This document shows positions 1-7,506 of a stretch of DNA of 53,579 nucleotides, piece by piece; within the stretch, counting starts at the first letter, position 1, and each line of letters starts with the position of its first letter. This DNA is from DAOUMU01 sp034409055 (GTDB lineage: Bacteria; Chloroflexota; Anaerolineae; 4572-78; J111). A model generated the notes under the pieces. That model ran no database searches and was not told the origin of the DNA. It saw only the letters and a program-made list of their open reading frames with translations. A program made the position numbers and the translations under genes. The stretch covers positions 1 to 53,579 of the forward strand of contig DAOUMU010000437.1 of the NCBI GenBank assembly GCA_034409055.1, given 5' to 3'.

Positions 1-1180
1 GGCCAATGGTTAATAAATCGCCGGGATTGAGGGGATACCACTCTGGGCCCAGGCGATACCCGTTGAGAAACGTTCCGTTGGCACTGCCTTTATCTTGCAC
101 CAAGCAACGCTGGCCCTCGGTCCGAATTTGGGCCTGATAACGAGAAACACTCAAATCTTCCACCACGATGTCGGCCTCGGAATGGCGGCCGATAACGAGA
201 GACTCTGGACCGACCGGATGCCCCAAGCCCGTGGAATCAACCAGCCAATAGGTGATGCCAGCCGTTGACGGCCGGCTGGAAACGCCGGACCGGGGTTCAT
301 CTTTATCTTGACGAGGCCCGGTGGCTGCCTGTAGGGTTGCCTCTTTATCCGGTTCGGTTAAGGTGGACGAGCCAACCACCGCCTCCAGTTCTTTTTGCCA
401 GGCGGCCACGGAATGAGGCCGGTCAGCCGGTTCGATTTGCATGGCATGCACAATCGCCTGGGACACCTGTCGGCTTAATTGTGAGTTCACCTTATGAGGT
501 GGTTCAAACTTACCTTTGCTGTCCAGCAGGCTAACACTATTGGGAGGCGTTTTACCGGTCAGCACCGCGTACAAGGTGGCCCCCAACGAGTAAATATCGG
601 AGGCGGGCGTCGTGCCCTGCCCCCTATACTGCTCCGGCGGTGAGAAGCCGGGCGTGCCCCCCTGGGCCCCGGCCTGGGTCCGGCTGTCTACCTGGGTAAC
701 CTGTTTGGCAATGCCAAAGTCTACCAGCACGGCCTGGCGGTTAGGGGTAATTTTTATGTTCTGGGGCTTGATATCGCGGTGAATGATGGGCGGATTGCGC
801 CGGTGCATATAGCTAACCGCCTGGCAGATCTGAATAATATAACCTAGCGTCTCCTTTTCTGCCAGGGGCTGCTGCCTCTGCTGGACCATCTCCCACAAAT
901 CCCGGCCCTCAATAAAATCCATCACCAGGTAATGTTTACCGGCCACACTAAAATGGTCGATCACGCGAGACAGGGCCGGGTGGCGTAAACGGGCCAGAAT
1001 GACCGCTTCTTGCTTAAATTGGGCGATACGCTCGGCAGTCGGAAAGGAATTTTCTTTAAGAGCCACCGGAGCGCCCAGATTCGTATCAAAGGCCCGGTAA
1101 ATGACCCCCATCCCCCCCCGGGCCAACAGTCCATCAATGCGATAACGGTTGACTAAAATCGTATCTTCGGCCAGAGGCAT
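1..1180 (-). CDS. Serine/threonine protein kinase with C-terminal FHA domain (3' end outside window)
   Basis: I translated this from the complement because it runs off the window without a stop. The 393 visible residues show an N-terminal Hanks-type kinase: glycine loop ARGGMGVIY (20-28), ATP lysine in VALK (42), catalytic HRDIKPQN, the DFG motif in VDFGIA, and an activation segment ending GTPGFSPPEQ. A Thr/Ser-rich linker follows, then a FHA fold with GR-H, SxxR and NGTFLN signatures, still open at the window edge. The kinase would phosphorylate Ser/Thr residues and the FHA domain would bind phosphothreonine, possibly its own. There is no membrane segment in the visible part, so it looks cytosolic so far. 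ATG at 1180 has AGG about 8 bases upstream, and an extended -10 (TGCTATAAT) lies about 40 bases before it. The family call is firm; the target is unknown. Confidence 0.93.
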   Translation of the reverse strand, partial: MPLAEDTILVNRYRIDGLLARGGMGVIYRAFDTNLGAPVALKENSFPTAERIAQFKQEAVILARLRHPALSRVIDHFSVAGKHYLVMDFIEGRDLWEMVQQRQQPLAEKETLGYIIQICQAVSYMHRRNPPIIHRDIKPQNIKITPNRQAVLVDFGIAKQVTQVDSRTQAGAQGGTPGFSPPEQYRGQGTTPASDIYSLGATLYAVLTGKTPPNSVSLLDSKGKFEPPHKVNSQLSRQVSQAIVHAMQIEPADRPHSVAAWQKELEAVVGSSTLTEPDKEATLQAATGPRQDKDEPRSGVSSRPSTAGITYWLVDSTGLGHPVGPESLVIGRHSEADIVVEDLSVSRYQAQIRTEGQRCLVQDKGSANGTFLNGYRLGPEWYPLNPGDLLTIG

Positions 1181-1218
1181 GCGGTTAACCTGCGTCCCTG
1201 TAAAATTTACCCAGGGCT

Positions 1219-1227
1219 ATTATAGCA
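1219..1227 (-). promoter_or_regulatory. Extended -10 promoter of the kinase gene
   Basis: On the minus strand the sequence reads TGC TATAAT, an extended -10 with a perfect hexamer. No good -35 is visible 16-18 bases upstream, as is typical of extended -10 promoters. The predicted transcript start lies about 30 bases before the kinase ATG. Confidence 0.5.
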
Positions 1228-1560
1228 CCATGACATCAAATTCGCATAACAAGTTTAATAATTAGTTGTGAATTGTGAATAATTAATTGTACCGGAGTTA
1301 ACCTATACCAATATCTTCGCGGGTAATATCTGAGATGGTCGCGACTTCCGTCATTTCCTCCACGGATGTATCAATTCGCTGTAGCATTGCGGGCCTAACC
1401 GGCGGCGAAAGAACACAACAACGAATGGGGAAATCAACGAATGAGCGGCAGAAAAAATTCGTTCCCTTCTCAATTCGCTGTAGTGTGCCAACCACAAGCT
1501 GATTGAAATCTGTTGAATAGGGCTTACCGTTGAATAACTGTAACCATCAAAAAGAGGAAC
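1228..1560. other. Intergenic region with a 14-bp direct repeat; no convincing gene
   Basis: This stretch between the kinase and the PIN gene begins AT-rich. It holds two exact copies of TCAATTCGCTGTAG (1371-1384 and 1470-1483), 99 bp apart. A 65-codon minus-strand reading frame (1298-1495) spans them but has no recognisable domain and looks fortuitous. It may be eroded mobile or toxin-antitoxin sequence. Confidence 0.4.
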
Positions 1561-2010
1561 TTATGGTAAATGATCGCCTAAAATCAAAACAACCAATTCA
1601 GTAATATGCCTAAAGCGGCGGTCATTGGTAATAAAGAGGGTAGCTCCGCTCTCTAAGGCGGCACTTACCTGTAAGGCATCAGGCACGCGTAGACCGTACT
1701 TGACCCGCATCTGAATGGTTCTTTTGGCTAACACCGGGGTGACAGGCAATGTTTGGACTTGCCGGGAATTCAACAAAGCCTGCTCGTAAATTTGTACCAA
1801 GTCGGTTCGGCCATCACGCTGCGGTTGAACGCAGGTTTCAATCAGAGTGATGATTGAGGTAATGCCCTGAACGCCGGGCGTTTTGAGGTAATTAAACAGG
1901 GTATCAACAAGAGGAAAATAAGTTCGATTTTTTTTAAACAAATAGATAAAGGGGTTTGTATCGAGACCAATGACTGTATGTTTTGCCAAAATGGCTTCTA
2001 AGCCTGCCAA
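1561..2010 (-). CDS. PIN-domain ribonuclease, VapC-like toxin
   Basis: A 149-residue PIN domain with its four acidic positions visible: D17 in GLDTNPFIYL, E58 in LIETC, D111 in RVPDALQVSAAL and D130 in FITNDRRF. PIN toxins are Mg-dependent RNases that typically cut tRNA or rRNA when released from the antitoxin. The start is a TTG at 2010 with AGGAG eight bases upstream. It overlaps the end of the small upstream gene by 13 bases, the usual arrangement of antitoxin then toxin translated together. Family assignment is strong; the RNA target cannot be read from sequence. It could also be a housekeeping PIN nuclease, but the coupled small partner argues for toxin-antitoxin. Confidence 0.85.
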   Translation of the reverse strand: MAGLEAILAKHTVIGLDTNPFIYLFKKNRTYFPLVDTLFNYLKTPGVQGITSIITLIETCVQPQRDGRTDLVQIYEQALLNSRQVQTLPVTPVLAKRTIQMRVKYGLRVPDALQVSAALESGATLFITNDRRFRHITELVVLILGDHLP

Positions 2011-2225
2011 CTATCACGCTCCTGGTTGATGTAAGCGTCAGTATCAACCTTAGACCAAACTTCAGCGCCGACACCGGCCAAGGCCAGGAGGTCAACAGGT
2101 TCAGTTTCGGTCGCTAAAGTTTGCATTCGCAGGAGTAATTCTGAGATAAGGCGCAGTTGATCGGGCCAGGATAGCCTTTCAACCAGGGTTAGGGCCTCTT
2201 GCCAACTCACAGATTGGGTAGTCAT
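1998..2225 (-). CDS. Probable antitoxin partner of the PIN toxin
   Basis: A 75-residue acidic-ended protein starting MTTQSVSWQEALTLVERL. A longer reading frame starts at 2243, but the ATG at 2225 has GGAG seven bases upstream and the longer start does not, so I use 2225. The N-terminal part is predicted helical (Leu, Glu and Gln spaced as in small antitoxins that pair with PIN proteins). The tail LLALAGVGAEVWSKVDTDAYINQERDSW contains the usual linker and toxin-wrapping segment style. It overlaps the PIN toxin by 13 bases. I do not recognise a named antitoxin family with certainty; the assignment rests mainly on context. Confidence 0.65.
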   Translation of the reverse strand: MTTQSVSWQEALTLVERLSWPDQLRLISELLLRMQTLATETEPVDLLALAGVGAEVWSKVDTDAYINQERDSWQA

Positions 2226-2407
2226 AAGTCTGCTCCAATCCAAAAATTCAGGTTAGAGAATATTATAGATTAATAGGTTGGGGTCAATTGAGAGCAATAC
2301 GGAGGAGATAAGATGTTGGCTGAACGCAGTATTAAAAATAAATTATGGCAGTTGACTGATTGCCTCAGCGCTGCCCTATATTGGAGACTAAATATGTACA
2401 CACCAAG

Positions 2408-2432
2408 AAAGGAGGCGCACATGGACTATTAG
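2408..2432 (+). other. Strong ribosome binding site with a three-codon ORF
   Basis: AAGGAGG lies six bases before an ATG (2421) followed by GAC TAT and the stop TAG. This perfect Shine-Dalgarno serving a minimal ORF sits 98 bases upstream of the ANTAR regulator, whose own start has only a distant GGGAG. It may be a leader mini-ORF or the remains of a lost gene start. Confidence 0.3.
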
Positions 2433-2518
2433 CTATCTTACCAATTCCCGCCTGAGAATTAGCTAAATTTAAGATTTGGAATTATCCTACTGCTTAATAC
2501 TGGGAGCTTTGGAACAAA

Positions 2519-3109
2519 ATGGCAGAGAAAAAAGTATTACGGGTCATGATTGCGGACGACGAGGCGGTCATTCGGATGGGTTTAAAGACCATGATGACCG
2601 CCCTGGGACATCAGGTGGTCGGGACGGCGGCCAACGGCAATGATGCTCTGCAGAAAACGAAAAGCCTCAAGCCCGATTTATTGTTACTGGACATCAAGAT
2701 GCCGGGCATGGATGGTCTGAGCGTGGCCGAAAGATTGGCCGAGGAGATGCCACTGCCGATTATCATGCTGACCGCCTATACCGAAAAGGTCCTGATCGAG
2801 CGCGCGGCCAATGCAGCGGTGATGGGGTATCTGGTCAAGCCTATTCACGAAGCCAAATTAGGCCCGGCCATTGAAGTGGCCCTGGCTCGCTTTGAGAGCA
2901 TGCAAGCCACGGCCCAGGAGGTATACCAACTTCGTCACCAGTTGGAGTCACGGGAGTTGGTGGATGCGGCCAAGCGCATCCTGGTCGCCGCTGGTTTACC
3001 CGAAGAGGAAGCCTACAAGCGACTGCAGATGACGGCGCGGGAAAAGCGTCGCTCGATGCGCCAGGTGGCCGAGGCGATTATTGCCGTGGGGGAGAAACTC
3101 ACCTCGTAA
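2519..3109 (+). CDS. ANTAR-domain response regulator (RNA antiterminator type)
   Basis: A 196-residue protein with an N-terminal receiver domain (acid pocket D13/D14, phosphoacceptor D58 in LLLLDIKMPGMDG, conserved T/K near TAYT and LVKPI). A linker helix (about 120-140) leads to a C-terminal ANTAR domain (about 140-190) with the AAKRIL...EEEAYKRLQ...RSMRQVAEAII pattern. ANTAR proteins such as AmiR, NasR and EutV bind two-hairpin leader RNAs and stop intrinsic terminators forming, often for nitrogen genes. No sensor kinase is adjacent. The next gene is the ammonium transporter, which has a leader terminator, so I infer that amt is a target. Family is near certain; the target is inference. Confidence 0.93.
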   Translation: MAEKKVLRVMIADDEAVIRMGLKTMMTALGHQVVGTAANGNDALQKTKSLKPDLLLLDIKMPGMDGLSVAERLAEEMPLPIIMLTAYTEKVLIERAANAAVMGYLVKPIHEAKLGPAIEVALARFESMQATAQEVYQLRHQLESRELVDAAKRILVAAGLPEEEAYKRLQMTAREKRRSMRQVAEAIIAVGEKLTS

Positions 3110-3143
3110 CACGTATCCAAACCTTAAAAATCCTAAAAAGGGG

Positions 3144-3172
3144 TTGACAGCCCGCTGGAAGTTTGGTATAAT
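3144..3172 (+). promoter_or_regulatory. Consensus sigma-70 promoter of the ammonium transporter gene
   Basis: TTGACA (3144-3149), a 17-base spacer and TATAAT (3167-3172): both hexamers and spacing match the bacterial consensus exactly. The transcript should start near 3179 and run straight into the leader terminator at 3215-3260. Confidence 0.88.
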
Positions 3173-3204
3173 CGCCCCTGTTAAAAATATTAATAGAATT
3201 TTGA

Positions 3205-3260
3205 GCGGCCGCGAAGCCCTCAGCACGAACCATGGTTCGTCTGGGGGCTTTTTGTTTTTT
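3205..3260 (+). terminator. Leader terminator (attenuator) of amt with an overlapping alternative hairpin
   Basis: AGCCCTCAG (3215-3223) pairs with CTGGGGGCT (3241-3249) and the inner ACGAACC with GGTTCGT, followed by TTTTTGTTTTTT, an intrinsic terminator only about 35 bases after the start of transcription. The upstream GAG-C-GGC (from about 3203) can instead pair with GCC-CTC (3216-3221), closing a six-base loop CGCGAA and using up the terminator's 5' strand. ANTAR target hairpins have hexaloops with conserved A1 and G4; this loop has G4 but C1. So a regulated attenuator is well supported, the ANTAR link only partly. Confidence 0.75.
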
Positions 3261-3317
3261 CACCCAATCAAGCACCTTACACCATACGCATCCTGAAGAT
3301 TAAGGAGGAACATTCTT

Positions 3318-4721
3318 ATGAAACATCGATTGTTATACCGGGCTTTGCCCATCGCTTTACTCCTCACTTTGACGGTAGGCGGCGTTGCTTATGCCCAAGA
3401 TGGCAGTCCAACCGCCGAAAGTCAGATTGACGTAATCTGGCTGTTACTGGCCGCCTTTCTGGTCTTTTTTATGCAGGCCGGTTTTGCCATGGTCGAAAGT
3501 GGCTTTAGCCGGGCCAAGAATGCGGCTAACCTGCTGATGAAAAACCTGATGGACTTCGCGGTTGGGACCCTGCTTTACTTTGCCGTAGGTTTCGGCCTGA
3601 TGTACGGGGCTTCGGCCAGCGGCCTGATCGGCACCGACAATTTCTTTCTGACCAAGATCGGCTTTGGCCCAGAGAGTGCCTACAATTGGGCCGGCTTCCT
3701 GTTCCAGTTAGTGTTCGCCGCTACTGCGGCAACCATCGTCTCCGGTGCTGTGGCCGAACGGCTGAAATTCTCGGCCTATCTGGTTTATAGCATCATCCTG
3801 GTCGGGCTGATCTACCCCATCTCCGGCCACTGGCTGTGGGGTGGCGGTTGGCTGGCCGAACTCGGCTTCATCGATTTCGCTGGCTCTAGCATTGTACATA
3901 GTGTGGGCGGTTGGGCCGCCCTGGCCGGGGCCCTGGTTCTGGGTCCACGCATCGGCAAGTTCAACAAGGATGGTAGCAGCAATGTTATCCCCGGCCACAG
4001 CCTGACTTTGGCCGCGTTGGGGGTTTTCATTCTCTGGTTCGGCTGGTTCGGGTTTAACCCGGGCAGTACGCTCAACGGCATGAACCCTGGTATCGGCTTT
4101 ATTGCCGTGACCACAAATATTGCTGCCGCCGCTGGAGCCATCTCGGCTATGGTCATCAGTTGGATACGCACCGGAGAACCCTCAACAGAAATGGCTCTCA
4201 ACGGCGCTTTGGCCGGTTTGGTGGCCATCACCGCCGGTACGGCCAGCGTCACCCCGACCGGGGCGTTGATGATCGGTCTCATCGCTGGTCCGGTGCTGGT
4301 CTACGGGCTCCTGTTCATTGAAAGGATCCTGCGGGTGGATGATCCGGTGGGGGCTATCTCGGTGCACGCCCTTAACGGTATCTGGGGAACCCTGGCCGTG
4401 GGTCTGTTTGCGGCCCCGGCTGCCGGGGGCTTGACCGATATGGGCGAGGTAGCCGGTCTCTTTTACGGCGGCGGATTTACCCAGCTCGGCATCCAGTTCG
4501 TTGGAGTGATTGCGGTCGGCTTGTGGGCCTTCATCACCATCTTTTTTGTCTTCAAAATCACTGATCTCATTATAGGCATCCGGGTCTCGCCCCAGGAAGA
4601 ACTTGAAGGGCTCGACATCACTGAACACGGCACCATCAGCTATCCCGAATTTGGCACCACTGTTAGCGCCAAGCCCGGTGAGTTGATGATGCCCGGCTCA
4701 GCCATCATCAGCAGTCAGTAG
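3318..4721 (+). CDS. amt: Ammonium transporter (Amt/MEP/Rh family)
   Basis: A 467-residue Amt channel starting with a cleavable-looking signal peptide (LLLTLTVGGVAYAQ), then about 11 membrane helices. Typical family blocks are visible: FFMQAGFAMVESG, GAVAERLKF, GHWLWGGGWL, and the twin pore histidines H194 (SSIVHSVGGW) and H350 (ISVHALNGIWG). It conducts ammonium or ammonia into the cell for glutamine synthetase, whose two genes lie 2.8 kb downstream. The ATG has GGAGGA about ten bases upstream. Transcription comes from the consensus promoter through the leader terminator. No PII (GlnK) gene, the usual amt partner, is present in the window, which fits control by other means here. Confidence 0.96.
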   Translation: MKHRLLYRALPIALLLTLTVGGVAYAQDGSPTAESQIDVIWLLLAAFLVFFMQAGFAMVESGFSRAKNAANLLMKNLMDFAVGTLLYFAVGFGLMYGASASGLIGTDNFFLTKIGFGPESAYNWAGFLFQLVFAATAATIVSGAVAERLKFSAYLVYSIILVGLIYPISGHWLWGGGWLAELGFIDFAGSSIVHSVGGWAALAGALVLGPRIGKFNKDGSSNVIPGHSLTLAALGVFILWFGWFGFNPGSTLNGMNPGIGFIAVTTNIAAAAGAISAMVISWIRTGEPSTEMALNGALAGLVAITAGTASVTPTGALMIGLIAGPVLVYGLLFIERILRVDDPVGAISVHALNGIWGTLAVGLFAAPAAGGLTDMGEVAGLFYGGGFTQLGIQFVGVIAVGLWAFITIFFVFKITDLIIGIRVSPQEELEGLDITEHGTISYPEFGTTVSAKPGELMMPGSAIISSQ

Positions 4722-4747
4722 ACAGTTTTGAGTAGGGGAAGTTCAAA

Positions 4748-5797
4748 ATGAACCTTTCACTTACCCGCAACATCGAAATTGATAAAGACAGGATACCTTA
4801 CTTCGTCCGGGTTGACCTGTCCACCGAAGTCATTGAACCAAACCGGGTGTTTCATGTCCCCATCTACTGGCAACCGACCGATGGGGTAGGCAGTATCATC
4901 AAGGGGCTCTACAGCGCCGAGGTGTGTGGTTTTCGGGTTGAAGGTGGCAATCTCCATCAGATTGTCCGCCTGGTCGGCAAGTTACTGCCTGGCCTGATCA
5001 ACATGGCCCGGTTACCAACCTATATCTTTATCGCCCGTCGCTCGCACCGCATTTACCCGGTCTATACCATCGGGGACGAAGTGTTCGCCACAACCCCTGG
5101 GGGGCCGGTCTTCCGGCATGTTGAGTTGGCTAACGTACGCAGCTACCTTAGTCAGTATCTCCATGCAGTGGGTGAGTTGGGCACACCCGGTAAAAGCGAA
5201 ACCCTGCATGTACGGGGCGTGCGTACCAGTTCGTTAGCGCTTGTCCGGCCCGTATTTTACCTCAAAAAGCGTGTTGCCGGTGAAAACGAGTTCTGGGCGC
5301 CCGTTTTCCCGACGAACGATGGCCTCGGTATCTACACCTATGCGGCCAGCGCCAGGCGGGAAATCAAAATTGCCGGCGGTCAGGAAGTTTTGGCCCTGCG
5401 CGAGGTGGTGGCCGAGGCCCTCATCGCCGACAAGCGCTTGAAGCACAATCATGACTTGCGTCCAGATCGCTTGATGCCTGCCTATTGGGCCCGTTTGCAG
5501 GCCACGTTAGAAAAAGACCCGTTCAAATTGATGGTTTTCGACCACGATACAGCCACCAACGGGAGCAAAATCGACTTGTATAAAAATAGCAAGGTTTGCC
5601 TGGCGGCCGAACCCCGTGGCGATGATCATCGGGTCGGTCTTTTCATCGGGCAAACGCCGACGGACCTGCGCGACCGTTTGGCTCAGGATTATCTGCGTCG
5701 TGGTCTCATCGGCAGCCCGGATGCCGTGCGAATCGTGTCGGCGCGGCCAAAAGAACGAGTATCATCGTTAGATCGGGTCTTGTTACGGGCAGCGTAG
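4748..5797 (+). CDS. Protein of unknown function between amt and flotillin genes
   Basis: A 349-residue protein that I do not recognise. It has no signal peptide or membrane helix and looks like a soluble alpha/beta protein. Segments such as RVDLSTEVIEPNRVFHVPIYW (beta-rich N-terminus), a hydrophobic stretch LVGKLLPGLINMARLPTYIFIARRSHRIYPVY around 75-107, and a C-terminal half containing KLMVFDHDTATNGSKIDLY and RVGLFIGQTPTDLRDRL can be seen. Start ATG is preceded by GGGGAAG and lies 26 bases after amt, so it is probably co-transcribed. Its placement between an ammonium channel and a flotillin suggests a role near the membrane, but this is context only. Confidence 0.75.
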   Translation: MNLSLTRNIEIDKDRIPYFVRVDLSTEVIEPNRVFHVPIYWQPTDGVGSIIKGLYSAEVCGFRVEGGNLHQIVRLVGKLLPGLINMARLPTYIFIARRSHRIYPVYTIGDEVFATTPGGPVFRHVELANVRSYLSQYLHAVGELGTPGKSETLHVRGVRTSSLALVRPVFYLKKRVAGENEFWAPVFPTNDGLGIYTYAASARREIKIAGGQEVLALREVVAEALIADKRLKHNHDLRPDRLMPAYWARLQATLEKDPFKLMVFDHDTATNGSKIDLYKNSKVCLAAEPRGDDHRVGLFIGQTPTDLRDRLAQDYLRRGLIGSPDAVRIVSARPKERVSSLDRVLLRAA

Positions 5798-5967
5798 TTA
5801 CGTAGAGCGTAGAGCATGGAGCGTAAAGCGCCGGTAGTAAAGTTCACGCAATACGCAATACGCAGTATGCCTCAAGTCTGAAACGACTGAAGTCGTTACT
5901 ACCTGTGTCAATTGTGTCAGTTTTTTCTCAAGTAATGTAATCCAAGCAACCTAAGGAGGTCTCTCAA
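5798..5967. repeat. Intergenic short repeats with an inverted-repeat element
   Basis: This gap holds GAGCGTA-type short repeats (about 5802-5828), then GGTAGTAA (5833-5840) matched by TTACTACC (5896-5903). Between them lie a CGCAATA heptamer array and the palindrome AACGACT-GA-AGTCGTT. It resembles the small palindromic intergenic repeats common in this phylum. The flotillin ribosome binding site follows. Confidence 0.5.
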
Positions 5968-7353
5968 ATGACAACAGCAACAATCACTACCATTATTGTT
6001 CTTGGCATTGCCATCCTCATTGGCCTGATTGCCCTGTGGTACTGGCGCTATACCAAGGCCGGTCCCAACGAAATGCTGGTGGTTTCGGGTCGAGGGCGGT
6101 ACCGCTTTGTGCGAGGCGGAACCTTTGTCGCGCCTATCCTGGAGCGGGCCCAGCGCCTGAGCCTGGCCCTACTAACCTTAGATGTTCACGCTGCCGATGC
6201 CTACACCAAGCAGGGCGTCAAACTGCTGGTGGACGGGGTGGCCCAGGTAAAGGTCAAAAGTGACGAGGCCAGCATTGGTCTGGCGGCCGAGCAGTTCCTG
6301 GGTAAGTCGACCGATGAAGTCAAGCGGGTGGCCCTGCAAGTCATCGACGGCTACATACGGGCTATTCTGGGCACGCTGTCGGTCGAGGACGTCTATCTGA
6401 CCCGAGAAGCGTTCGCCCGGAAGGTGCGTGAAAGCGCCCAGCAGGACCTGGCCCAGATGGGTCTACAAATCGTTTCTTTGACCATCCGTCACGTCACCGA
6501 TGAGGAAGGTTATCTCGAAGCGTTGGGTAAACCTCGCGTGGCTCAGGTCAAGCGCGATGCCATTATCGGTGAAGCCAAGGCCGAAGAAGAAGCCATGGCC
6601 GCCCGCTACGCCGCCGATACGGCCATTGCTCAAGCTCGCCGCGACAAGGAAATCAAGGAAGCCGAGTATGCCGCCGAGGTGGCCGGCACCAAGGCCGACA
6701 GCGACCTGGCTTACGATTTGCAGAAATACAAAAAACAGCAGGCCGTCAAGCACGAGGAAATTGCGGTCGAACTGGTGGCCAAGGAACAAGAAATTACCCT
6801 GCAAGAACGTGAAATTGAACGCCGGAAGCGAGAGCTAGAGGCGTCGGTGATGAAACCGGCCGATGCCGAACGCTACCGCATCGAGACCCTGGCCCAGGCC
6901 GAAAAGGCCCGGCTGGAAACCGAGGCCGTCGGTCAGGCCCAGGCCATTCGGGCCGAAGGTCTGGCCGAAGCCGAGATCCTGAAGGCCAAAGGCGTGGCCG
7001 AAGCAAATGCGATGAGCAAAAAGGCCGAATCGTGGAAAGAATACAACCAGGCCGCGGTCACGGAAATGTTTGTCAACATCTTGCCTCAATTGGCCAGTGC
7101 TGTGGCCGAACCACTCAGCAAAACCGAAAAGATCGTTGTGGTCGGTGGTGGCAACGGAAACAATGGCACCGGTGCTGCCAAGGTAACCCAAGATGTAACC
7201 CAGATCATCGCCCAGTTACCAGCCGTTGTCGAAGGGCTGACCGGCGTGCAACTGAGCGATCTCATCAAGGGTGTACCCGGCTTGTTGGCCGCAGCGAACG
7301 GAGGCGAGACGACGGAGAAAACCAGAGTCGAGACGGTGGTAACCGACGACTAA
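5968..7353 (+). CDS. Flotillin-like SPFH-domain membrane protein
   Basis: A 461-residue protein with one N-terminal membrane helix (about 5-26), an SPFH/band-7 domain (about 30-190, with AFARKVRESAQQDLAQMGLQI) and a long charged Ala/Glu/Lys/Arg coiled coil (about 195-360) with the repeated EA-rich motifs typical of flotillins (AEAEILKAKGVAEA). A glycine/asparagine-rich linker and a short C-terminal hydrophobic region follow. Flotillins oligomerise into membrane microdomains that scaffold other membrane proteins. The ATG has a perfect AAGGAGGT site. Its place after amt and the unknown protein suggests it may organise that transport machinery, which is an inference. It resembles FloT/YuaG more than HflK/C or stomatin because of the long coiled coil. 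Confidence 0.9.
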   Translation: MTTATITTIIVLGIAILIGLIALWYWRYTKAGPNEMLVVSGRGRYRFVRGGTFVAPILERAQRLSLALLTLDVHAADAYTKQGVKLLVDGVAQVKVKSDEASIGLAAEQFLGKSTDEVKRVALQVIDGYIRAILGTLSVEDVYLTREAFARKVRESAQQDLAQMGLQIVSLTIRHVTDEEGYLEALGKPRVAQVKRDAIIGEAKAEEEAMAARYAADTAIAQARRDKEIKEAEYAAEVAGTKADSDLAYDLQKYKKQQAVKHEEIAVELVAKEQEITLQEREIERRKRELEASVMKPADAERYRIETLAQAEKARLETEAVGQAQAIRAEGLAEAEILKAKGVAEANAMSKKAESWKEYNQAAVTEMFVNILPQLASAVAEPLSKTEKIVVVGGGNGNNGTGAAKVTQDVTQIIAQLPAVVEGLTGVQLSDLIKGVPGLLAAANGGETTEKTRVETVVTDD

Positions 7354-7365
7354 AATAATAGCTGG

Positions 7366-7490
7366 ACACAGTACATCCAAATTGGCTCTAGCTGGACCAG
7401 TGCAGCTTTGCTGCCTCCCCGTGGGACAGTCAAGCGGCCAAAACGCGGACTGTGGTCCGCTCCGAGCTTGAAAATTGGATCTACTGAGAC
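7366..7490. mobile_element. Structured palindromic repeat element, copy 1 (MITE-like), in the glnA1 leader
   Basis: A 125-bp element nearly identical to 41141-41264. The ends are imperfect inverted repeats (CATCCAAATT on the left, AATTGGATCTACTGAG on the right). Inside, GGACCA pairs with TGGTCC, GCAGC-TTT-GCTGC forms a hairpin, and ACAGTC pairs with GACTGT around a small GCG/CGC stem, giving a cloverleaf-like fold. It has no coding capacity. It lies 13 bases after the flotillin stop and 16 bases before the glnA1 start, so it must be transcribed in the glnA1 leader if the genes share a transcript. Confidence 0.75.
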
Positions 7491-7506
7491 ACGGAAAGGA
7501 ATCGCT

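Noticed and set aside
1298..1495. 65-codon minus-strand frame in the kinase/PIN gap
   Set aside because: No family resemblance, and it spans a direct repeat; treated as fortuitous.
3203..3221. Canonical ANTAR target hairpin in the amt leader
   Set aside because: The hexaloop CGCGAA lacks the conserved A at position 1 and a clear first hairpin was not found; kept only as a candidate within the attenuator entry.
3081..3296. 71-codon plus-strand frame across the amt promoter
   Set aside because: It covers the consensus promoter and terminator, which explain the sequence better.
7366..7490. Structured glnA1 leader considered as a glutamine or other riboswitch
   Set aside because: A nearly identical copy lies at 41141 next to unrelated genes, so it is a dispersed repeat.
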